40,463 bases of DNA, from positions 1-40,463 of the forward strand of contig JAYUJH010000014.1 in assembly GCA_043765375.1 (NCBI GenBank), in the 5' to 3' direction. The position numbers were made by a program, and so were the translations under genes. The notes below the pieces were generated by a model that was not told the DNA's origin, made no database searches, and worked only from the letters and a program-made list of their open reading frames with translations. Numbering within the stretch: the first letter of the stretch is position 1; each line of letters begins with the position of its first letter. The DNA is from JAYUJH01 sp043765375 (GTDB taxonomy: Bacteria > Pseudomonadota > Alphaproteobacteria > Rickettsiales > UBA998). This document shows positions 33,731-40,463 of the stretch, piece after piece.

Positions 33731-33841
33731 TTCGCAAACTCCAGATGTATAATTAAAAATAATTTAAGACTATAACTAATTTCACACTGACTGTAAATAG
33801 TCAAGCATTAAATATTAATAACACGCTAAAATAACATAGCA

Positions 33842-35080
33842 CTAAATGCCAATTTCAACTGCTTTGCCACCCAAAAATCCGCTCATCACCCGCATATAAT
33901 TTTCATCGGGGATTAAAAAAGCATCATGTCCGTGTGGCGAATCTATCTCAGTGAAGCTAACATCGGCGTGAGTTGCGTTTAATGCCCGCACAATATCACG
34001 GCTTTCGCTGGTGGGATAAAGCCAATCGGTGGAAAATGACATCACCAAAAATGCAACTTTAATTCCTGCAAATGCTCGTGATAAACTCCCCCCAACTTCC
34101 TCGCTTAAATCAAAATAATCAGCAGCTTTGGTGATGTATAAATATGAATTAGGGTCAAAACGTTCCACAAAACTCACTCCTTGGTGACGCAAATAACTCT
34201 CAACTTGAAAGTTCGCATCAAAGCTATAATTGCTAGCATTACCATCTTTTGCATCAACGTCTCTTGCACTAATCTCTTTTGTGCTAGCGTCATTTTTCAA
34301 ACTATTATCATTTTTTAACATGCGCCCAAACTTACGCTGCAAAGTATTTTCTGAGAGATACGTCACATGTGCCGTCATACGAGCCACAGAAAGCCCTTTC
34401 ACGGGGAAGGTTTCATGCGCATCATATTTTCCACATCGCCATTCAGGGTCAGCCATAACTGCCTGCCGTCCTATTTCATGATAAGCAATATTTTGCGCAT
34501 TATGTTTGGAAGTGGTGGCAAGTGGAATGGCGCAACATAACAATTCAGGGTAACTGGTTGCCCATTGCAACACTTGCATTCCGCCCATTGAACCGCCAAT
34601 AACGGCGAATAATTTTTCAATTCCAAGGGATTCCACCAATAATTTTTGCAATTCCACCATATCCGCAATGGTAACGATTGGAAAATCAAGCCCCATAGCT
34701 TGCCCATTTGCACCAATATGTTTGGGGCCAAAAGTTCCAATGCACCCACCGAGAATATTTGAGCATATCACAAAAAAGCGGTCAGTATCAATCGGTTTGC
34801 CCGCCCCAACCATAAAGTTCCACCAGCCTGATTTCCCCGTGACGGGGTTGCCTGATGCGACATATTGATCACCCGTTAGCGCATGACAAATGAGAATTGC
34901 GTTGGTTTTCTCAGCATTTAATGTGCCATAAGTTTGAAATGCCACAGGAATATTTGAGATTTCAGTTGCACATTTCAGTTTTAATGGCTTGTCCACCGCC
35001 AAATGCGTGATTTTGCCAATCATAATCTGCCGTTTTAATGCGCCAAATGAATGTATTTGCTGCTCAGTTTCCATCATCAT
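33842..35080 (-). CDS. metX: Homoserine O-acetyltransferase
   Basis: The protein has 412 residues, an alpha/beta hydrolase transferring acetyl (or succinyl) to homoserine for methionine synthesis. Oxyanion/entry motifs CHALTGDQYV and GKSGWWNFMVG; nucleophile Ser164 in GGSMGG; Asp352 in SFSTDWLYP; His385 in SPHGHDAFL. Residues about 257-288 (NDNSLKNDASTKEISARDVD...) are an extra pentapeptide stretch from a 15-bp array (34235-34322), in the lid region before FQVESYLRHQG. Three ATGs in a row start the gene. The usual partner metW is absent. Confidence 0.95.
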   Translation of the reverse strand: MMMETEQQIHSFGALKRQIMIGKITHLAVDKPLKLKCATEISNIPVAFQTYGTLNAEKTNAILICHALTGDQYVASGNPVTGKSGWWNFMVGAGKPIDTDRFFVICSNILGGCIGTFGPKHIGANGQAMGLDFPIVTIADMVELQKLLVESLGIEKLFAVIGGSMGGMQVLQWATSYPELLCCAIPLATTSKHNAQNIAYHEIGRQAVMADPEWRCGKYDAHETFPVKGLSVARMTAHVTYLSENTLQRKFGRMLKNDNSLKNDASTKEISARDVDAKDGNASNYSFDANFQVESYLRHQGVSFVERFDPNSYLYITKAADYFDLSEEVGGSLSRAFAGIKVAFLVMSFSTDWLYPTSESRDIVRALNATHADVSFTEIDSPHGHDAFLIPDENYMRVMSGFLGGKAVEIGI

Positions 35081-35166
35081 ATCACTTTTTTAACAAGCAA
35101 TCCGCAATTACACAAGCGGGAAATTACGGAATGGTTGTTATGGCGTTATGGTGTAGATACCCAGCC

Positions 35167-35190
35167 CTTGGCTTCGCCTCCCTTCGGGTG
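35167..35190 (+). repeat. GC-rich mini-hairpin repeat, copy R3 (intergenic)
   Basis: CTTGGCTTCGCCTCCCTTCG followed by GGTG, between clpB and metX. It has the GGCTTCGCC + CCCTTCGGG signature of the inserts in the mobilisation fossils, here in non-coding DNA. Confidence 0.55.
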
Positions 35191-35214
35191 CTGAAGTGAC
35201 AAACCATAGCAGTT

Positions 35215-37881
35215 TCAACCAATCACTAAACCAGCATCATTGGCGGTGATTTTCACCACATCACCATCTTTGATTTCACCTGATAAAATCGCCTTAGCGA
35301 GAGGGTTTTCAAGATAGCGTTGAATCACTCGCTTCAACGGGCGTGCGCCATAAATCACATCATAACCCGCATGTGCAATCCATTCATATGCAGATTCAGT
35401 CATTTGCAATATAATTTTACGTTCATTCAAGCGATTTTGCAATGCAGCAATTTGAATGGTGGCAATATTATAAATCTGCGCCCGTCCAAGGCGATTAAAT
35501 AGCACAATTTCATCAAGGCGGTTGAGAAACTCAGGGCGAAACGCTCCACGCACTGCCTCCATCACTTGAGGGCGAACCGCCTCCAACGATGCCCCACTAT
35601 TTACATTATCATCGTTATCATTATCAGCATCAGGCAACTCAGCGATATAATTCGCCCCTAAATTGGAGGTCAAAACAATGATTACATGGCGAAAATCAAC
35701 AGTTCTGCCTTGAGAATCCGTTAGCCTGCCTTCATCAAGCACTTGCAACAACAAATTAAACACATCAGGGTGAGCTTTCTCCACTTCATCAAATAATATC
35801 ACCTGATATGGCCTGCGACGAACCGCCTCCGTGAGCGTTCCCCCTTGTTCATAACCAACATATCCGGGAGGCGCACCAATCAAGCGAGAAACCGCATGTT
35901 TTTCCATATATTCCGACATGTCAATGCGCAGCAATGCTTGCCCATCATCAAACAAGAACTTGGCAAGAGATTTAGTCAATTCAGTTTTTCCAACCCCCGT
36001 TGGCCCCAAAAATAAAAATGATCCAAGCGGACGGTTGGGATCTTGCAACCCCGCCCGAGAACGACGCACCGCATTGCTAACTGCCGTGAGTGCCTCCTCC
36101 TGCCCGACAACATTTTTGCGCAATTCATCTTCGCATCTGAGCAACTTATCCCTTTCACTGCCAAGCATTTTCTCTATAGGGATTCCAGTCCAACGTGATA
36201 TGATTGATGCAATATCAGAATCCATCACCGATTCACGCACCATCACATTATCTGTTGCATTATTATCAGCCATATTTTTATCAACCATGTTTTTATCAAG
36301 CGAAGTTATCTTTTGCTCCAACTCAGGGATTATGCCATAAGCCAATTCTCCCGCCCTTGCCAAATCACCATCACGTTGCGCTTTTTCCAACTGCGCTCTA
36401 GCATCTTCTAGCTGTTTCTTAATCTGACTGGAATCTACCAATTTTGCTTTTTCTGCTTGCCAAACGCTAGTCAAGCCAAATGATTTTTGCTCCAACTCGC
36501 TTAACTCTGTTTGCAATTTAGTTAATCTCTCTTTTGCTGCTACATCATTTTCATGCTTCAACGCTTCCGCCTCAATTTTCAACTGAATAATTTTGCGATC
36601 AATTTCATCTAATATTTCTGGTTTGGAATCAATTTCCATGCGCAATTTTGCTGCCGCTTCGTCCATCAAATCAATCGCTTTATCAGGCAAAAATCTGTCT
36701 GAAATATAGCGATTTGAAAGTGTAACAGCGGCAATTATTGCACCATCAGTTATTTTCACACGGTGATGAACTTCATATTTTTCCTTCAATCCACGCAATA
36801 TTGAAATGCTATCCTCAACATTTGGTTCTGACACAAAAACTGATTGAAACCGCCTCGCCAAAGCGGCATCTTTTTCAATATATTTGCGATATTCATTCAA
36901 AGTGGTTGCACCAACGCAGTGCAATTCACCACGAGCAAGTGCAGGCTTGAGCAAGTTAGAGGCGTCCATTGAGCCTTCAGCTGCACCAGCACCAACCAAT
37001 GTATGCAACTCATCAATAAATAATATAACTTCGCCCCCCCCATTATTATTGCTTTTTCCACCCATATTTTGTGCTTCAATTTCTTGCAACACTGCTTTTA
37101 GCCGTTCCTCAAACTCGCCACGAAACTTTGCTCCCGCTATTAATGCGCCCAAATCCAGAGCAAGCAAGCGTTTTCCCCGCAAGTTTTCGGGAACATCACC
37201 GTTGATGATGCGCTGTGCCAACCCTTCAATAATCGCTGTTTTACCCACCCCCGGTTCACCAATCAAAACGGGATTATTTTTAGTGCGTCGTGAAAGAACT
37301 TGCATAGTGCGCCTGATTTCTTCGTCACGCCCAATCACAGGATCTAACTTATTTTCCTCAGCTAATGCGGTGAAATCCTTGGTATATTTCTCTAATGCTT
37401 GATAATTCCCCTCAGAATTGGCGGAATTAGCTTTTCTTCCGCCTCGCATATCCTTAATTGCTGCGTTAATCTTTGCGGGAGTTGCACCAAAACTTTGCAA
37501 TATTTCAGCAATTTGCGTATTTGGCAATAATGATGCTGCCAACAAAAACATTTCAACCGTGACAAACTCATCACCTGCTTTATGCGCTGCCTCCTCCGCT
37601 GCCCCAATCAACTTGGCTGTTTGCGGGTCAAGCATCAACTGCCCCGCTCCACTGCCAGAAACCACTGGTTGCGCTTGCAATTTTGCCTCTAATGATGCTT
37701 GCAATTGTGGTGGGTTAATCTCCATCGCTTGCAACAAATTAACAATGGTTTTATCGCTTGATTTCACTGCTGCTAACATAATATGTTCAGGCAAAAATCG
37801 TTGATGCTCCCGCTGCACCGCCATCATTTGCGCTGCTTGCATTAATTGCTTGGCCACGTCACTATATTTCTCAATCTGCAT
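35215..37881 (-). CDS. clpB: ATP-dependent disaggregase ClpB
   Basis: The 888-residue hexameric AAA+ chaperone rescues aggregated proteins with DnaK. Clp-N repeats (1-150), NBD1 Walker A GEPGVGKT (208-215) and LFIDELHTLVGAGA, middle-domain coiled coil (about 410-530), NBD2 Walker A GPTGVGKT (626-633) and arginine-finger region. The end of the M domain carries an added DKNMVDKNMADNNATDNVMV (529-548) from a 15-bp array (36226-36302), before SRWTGIPIEKM. A second small insert GGKSNNNGGG (274-283) precedes the NBD1 Walker B. Slightly longer than usual (about 860) because of these. Confidence 0.97.
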   Translation of the reverse strand: MQIEKYSDVAKQLMQAAQMMAVQREHQRFLPEHIMLAAVKSSDKTIVNLLQAMEINPPQLQASLEAKLQAQPVVSGSGAGQLMLDPQTAKLIGAAEEAAHKAGDEFVTVEMFLLAASLLPNTQIAEILQSFGATPAKINAAIKDMRGGRKANSANSEGNYQALEKYTKDFTALAEENKLDPVIGRDEEIRRTMQVLSRRTKNNPVLIGEPGVGKTAIIEGLAQRIINGDVPENLRGKRLLALDLGALIAGAKFRGEFEERLKAVLQEIEAQNMGGKSNNNGGGEVILFIDELHTLVGAGAAEGSMDASNLLKPALARGELHCVGATTLNEYRKYIEKDAALARRFQSVFVSEPNVEDSISILRGLKEKYEVHHRVKITDGAIIAAVTLSNRYISDRFLPDKAIDLMDEAAAKLRMEIDSKPEILDEIDRKIIQLKIEAEALKHENDVAAKERLTKLQTELSELEQKSFGLTSVWQAEKAKLVDSSQIKKQLEDARAQLEKAQRDGDLARAGELAYGIIPELEQKITSLDKNMVDKNMADNNATDNVMVRESVMDSDIASIISRWTGIPIEKMLGSERDKLLRCEDELRKNVVGQEEALTAVSNAVRRSRAGLQDPNRPLGSFLFLGPTGVGKTELTKSLAKFLFDDGQALLRIDMSEYMEKHAVSRLIGAPPGYVGYEQGGTLTEAVRRRPYQVILFDEVEKAHPDVFNLLLQVLDEGRLTDSQGRTVDFRHVIIVLTSNLGANYIAELPDADNDNDDNVNSGASLEAVRPQVMEAVRGAFRPEFLNRLDEIVLFNRLGRAQIYNIATIQIAALQNRLNERKIILQMTESAYEWIAHAGYDVIYGARPLKRVIQRYLENPLAKAILSGEIKDGDVVKITANDAGLVIG

Positions 37882-37961
37882 AATTATGTTTCCCCGTGAT
37901 AATATATTATTTTATAATATATAACTTGTGCAGGATTTAGCTTTTTTCAAGTGCCATAATT

Positions 37962-37996
37962 TCAAATGATATTTCTTTCAATATGATATTTCTTGA
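37962..37996. repeat. Two-copy 16-17-bp direct repeat
   Basis: TCAAATGATATTTCTT and TCAATATGATATTTCTT stand in tandem between clpB and the Sel1 lipoprotein gene. Confidence 0.45.
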
Positions 37997-38040
37997 AAAC
38001 TAGGTTGTGTTACAATATCATTAATATATTGTCCGTAGCC

Positions 38041-39654
38041 TTACTGCCCACCTGCCTTGTTTAAGCCAGATTTTTGCAACCCAGATTTTTCTAGCCATTT
38101 TTGCGCCATTGCCTCATTTTTTGCCGTTCCAATCCCCCGAGCATATAGCAACCCCAACTGATATTGCGACTCAGAATCACCCGCATTTGCTGCTTTCTCA
38201 TAAAATATCAACGATTGCGCCAAATCTTGCTCAACATTTTCTCCCACCGCATAATAGCTTGCCAATTTTTTCTGTGAAGTCACATCTCCCATATAAGCAG
38301 CCCGCTTCAACCACTCAATCGCCTTGATATTTTGCCCATATTGCTTGAATGATTTTACTAATTTTTTCGCCATTCCAACCGTTAGCAACTTTGGATTTTG
38401 CTGTAAAAATGCTTCTGCTTCCAGTGTTTGCTCCAAATTATTCCAGCGAGTTAAATAATTTTTACGCAACAACGCCAAAGCTCGCACATCACCACCATTC
38501 AACGCTTGTATCGCATATGATTTCGCCAATATTTGCCCACGACGAACGCCATATAATTTCTTAGCAATTTCATAATTATTAGCAAAATCGCTAGCGACAA
38601 CCGTTGCAAACCATTTAGATGCTGCTTGCGCATCACCAGCATTTGCGGCAACCAAGCCAAGCTCCATATTGGCTTTCACATCACCATTATTTGCTAACTT
38701 CTCCAACCAAACACGCTGTTTGCTTGCATCTGCTTGCAACCAACCGCCTTGCTGATATGCTTCATTCAACGCTCGCACCGCCTTGAAATTGCCAAGATTT
38801 GCAGCTTTTTCATAATATTTCACGGCACTTGCCAAATCTTGATGCTTTGGGTCATAACGCAAAATCTTAGAAATTGGCATATTACCCGCATCATTTCCTT
38901 GCAACTCCGCTAGCTTATAATATTTCAACGCAAGCCCTGAATCATAAAAACTCATATGTTTCATGTTATAAAGTTTCGCCATATTGGGATACCATTTTGC
39001 ATCATTTTCCGCTTCATAATCATGCAATAATTCCGCCCATTTTGCTTCCATATCATCTTTATTCGCATCAGCATATAATTGATAAAGCGCAACTTTGGCG
39101 GGTAAATATTTCACTGATTTATTGTTTAATATGAGCGGTTCTAATAATTTAATCGCCTTGCTTTCATTACCCATCTTTGCATAATAATCAGCGAGCATTG
39201 TTGTTGAGGCGGCATCACCAACTGCTGCGCCCATCAATTCTCCTGAATTATCTACATTGCTTAACTGTGCTAATAAGGTCAAAATCTCAGTATCATATTC
39301 CCCACGCTGGGCATAAAGCAATTGCGCCAACTCACGTTTTGCCTCAATTCTGATATGCGCATATCCACTATTTTTTGCTACACGAAACGCCTTAATTGCC
39401 GCATCTTCATTCGCCAAATCCTGAGCCGAGTTCTTATCTTCGGCTTTACCTTGTCCTGGGGCTTGTTGTTTGGCTTCACCTAAATCTCTATATTTACGCC
39501 CCTTCAACAACTCCCTACTGCCTGATTTTTCATGCAACACTACCCTATTATTCAAGATAGCGTTGTTCAAAATGGCACTATCAAAACCCGTGGAACAATT
39601 GGTGAGCATCAACCCAACCAACATTAACATTATATAATTTCTTTTTCGCTGCAT
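38041..39654 (-). CDS. Sel1/TPR-repeat lipoprotein
   Basis: The protein has 537 residues. Lipoprotein signal peptide with lipobox LTNC (LMLVGLMLTNCSTG), so probably anchored in a membrane facing the periplasm. The remainder is helical repeats of about 36 residues: ALKYYKLAELQGNDAGNMPI, AVKYYEKAANLGNFKAVRAL, and the clearest Sel1 unit ALIF-like SLIFYEKAANAGDSESQYQL with LLYARGIGTAKNEAMAQKWL. Such proteins scaffold envelope or polysaccharide-export assemblies; the exact role is unknown. Pentapeptide repeats from 15-bp units occur at both ends: AILNN-AILNN near residue 28 and EKSGL-QKSGL-NKAGG at the C-terminus. Confidence 0.82.
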   Translation of the reverse strand: MQRKRNYIMLMLVGLMLTNCSTGFDSAILNNAILNNRVVLHEKSGSRELLKGRKYRDLGEAKQQAPGQGKAEDKNSAQDLANEDAAIKAFRVAKNSGYAHIRIEAKRELAQLLYAQRGEYDTEILTLLAQLSNVDNSGELMGAAVGDAASTTMLADYYAKMGNESKAIKLLEPLILNNKSVKYLPAKVALYQLYADANKDDMEAKWAELLHDYEAENDAKWYPNMAKLYNMKHMSFYDSGLALKYYKLAELQGNDAGNMPISKILRYDPKHQDLASAVKYYEKAANLGNFKAVRALNEAYQQGGWLQADASKQRVWLEKLANNGDVKANMELGLVAANAGDAQAASKWFATVVASDFANNYEIAKKLYGVRRGQILAKSYAIQALNGGDVRALALLRKNYLTRWNNLEQTLEAEAFLQQNPKLLTVGMAKKLVKSFKQYGQNIKAIEWLKRAAYMGDVTSQKKLASYYAVGENVEQDLAQSLIFYEKAANAGDSESQYQLGLLYARGIGTAKNEAMAQKWLEKSGLQKSGLNKAGGQ

Positions 39655-39717
39655 TATCCTTTACTATCTCAAAATATAATTAAGGTAAAATAAATAATAG
39701 CTGCATGAGATATTTTA

Positions 39718-40341
39718 ATGAATAATCCAACCTATTGGCAACAAGGAATTGCGCATTTAAGCGCAAATGATGAGGCGTTAGCGTTGCTAATTGCGCAACA
39801 TCAATCAAGCATTTTGCAAAGCCGTGGTGATGCGTTCCACACCTTGATGCGCAGCATTGCGGGGCAGCAAATATCGGTGCAATCCGCCGATGCGATATGG
39901 CGAAAAATGGAGGCGATTATTCCCGAAATTACCCCATATAATTGCGCTAATTTAACACATGAACAATTAAAATCATGTGGATTTTCACGCCAAAAAATCA
40001 GCTATATTGAGAACTTAATCGCCTTTGCAAATGATGGCAAGCTAGAATTGCCACAATTGCAAGCCATGAACGATGCGGAATTAATGAAGCATATTACCGC
40101 TATTAAAGGGATTGGGATATGGTCGGCAGAGATGTTTGCCATGTTTTGCTTGATGCGTCCAGATATTTTGCCACTTGATGATATTGGTTTGCAGCGAGCA
40201 ATGGCGCGGCAATATGGTATTCAAGCTAAACCGTTTAATAAAATGCAAGCAACGAAAATTGCGGAGGTTTGGCAGCCATATCGCACTATTGCCACATGGT
40301 TTTTATGGCGTTCCATTGACCCAAGCGAGGTGAATTATTAG
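39718..40341 (+). CDS. DNA-3-methyladenine glycosylase, AlkA/HhH-GPD family
   Basis: The protein has 207 residues, matching the short AlkA-like (Mag1-type) enzymes that excise alkylated purines. The N-terminus SRGDAFHTLMRSIAGQQISV is typical. The helix-hairpin-helix IKGIGIWSAEMFAMF begins at about 129 and is followed by PLDDIGLQRAMARQYG with the catalytic Asp at about 155. The C-terminal WQPYRTIATWFLWRSID is the family's ending. Cytosolic base excision repair. It diverges from the Sel1 lipoprotein gene. Confidence 0.93.
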   Translation: MNNPTYWQQGIAHLSANDEALALLIAQHQSSILQSRGDAFHTLMRSIAGQQISVQSADAIWRKMEAIIPEITPYNCANLTHEQLKSCGFSRQKISYIENLIAFANDGKLELPQLQAMNDAELMKHITAIKGIGIWSAEMFAMFCLMRPDILPLDDIGLQRAMARQYGIQAKPFNKMQATKIAEVWQPYRTIATWFLWRSIDPSEVNY

Positions 40342-40463
40342 GTTATTTTGTTAGAACCTGTATTAACAGCTTTTCAAAATGCCTGCAACATTTGATTTTC
40401 TGCGCTTCCGCTGCTCATGTATTTCTATATACACTGCGCTGCGGTTCTCAAAAATACAAACGT
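40342..40463. other. Intergenic end of window
   Basis: 122 bases with an imperfect inverted pattern (CTGCGCTTCCGCTGCTC against CACTGCGCTGCGG). No gene start or end is recognised. Confidence 0.3.

Noticed and set aside
33731..33841. oriC/dnaA boxes beside rpmH
   Set aside because: Although rpmH-rnpA often lies near the origin, no dnaA gene or cluster of TTATCCACA-like boxes was seen.

Overview
The window looks like a chromosomal segment of an AT-rich alphaproteobacterium. The support is family-level and read from the sequence. The F-type ATP synthase Fo genes run a, c, b', b with the duplicated b' subunit. There is an NDUFA12-type complex I assembly gene next to mlaD and a DUF2155 gene. A phasin points to polyhydroxyalkanoate granules. 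SSB, FtsH, TilS, ClpB, MetX and DapF are all of ordinary proteobacterial type. I cannot name the genus. No rRNA or tRNA gene was recognised, and no phage or CRISPR.

Layout. 1-1225: wreckage of a plasmid mobilisation operon on the minus strand (tail of an unknown gene, mobC-like gene, relaxase), riddled with a stop codon, frameshifts and small inserted elements. 1352-8073, plus strand: nfeD, an SPFH/stomatin gene, a small membrane protein, a YejA-like peptide-binding protein, tilS, ftsH. 8163-11927, minus: pgl, zwf, fumC. 12126-12986, plus: a TraX-family acyltransferase. 12994-19216, minus: cysE-like gene, then atpB-atpE-atpF'-atpF running by overlap into an outer-membrane beta-barrel gene and an MshEN-GT2 glycosyltransferase. 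19479-22184: ygfZ (+), cysD (-), dapF (+). 22431-25168, minus: ssb, NDUFA12, mlaD, DUF2155, ratA. 25515-30367, minus: a hypothetical gene, fadA, a small hypothetical gene, and a FadN-type multifunctional protein, which together make a beta-oxidation set. 30965-33730, minus: rpmH, rnpA, a TPR membrane protein, proC, and the phasin with its own terminator. 33842-39654, minus: a Sel1-repeat lipoprotein, clpB, metX. 39718-40341, plus: an AlkA-type DNA glycosylase.

The genes are housekeeping; the unusual material is in the repeats. (1) Short degenerate tandem arrays with a 15-bp period occur in at least a dozen unrelated genes (GT2, YgfZ, DapF, RatA, DUF2155, ProC, RnpA, MetX, ClpB, Sel1 protein and others). 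Inside genes they are in frame and add pentapeptide repeats to termini or loops. In non-coding DNA the period drifts to 16-17 bp. (2) There is a family of about 62-bp hairpins ending in TATAG...CTATA. Two sets occur as pairs separated by exactly 11 bp. One pair interrupts the relaxase fossil so cleanly that removing it with one TA restores the protein, which is direct evidence for a mobile MITE-like element with TA target duplication. (3) GC-rich inserts carrying GGCTTCGCC / CCCTTCGGG mini-hairpins lie inside both mobilisation pseudogenes and between genes, reminiscent of Rickettsia palindromic elements.

All functional calls rest on motif recognition by eye; no database search was run.
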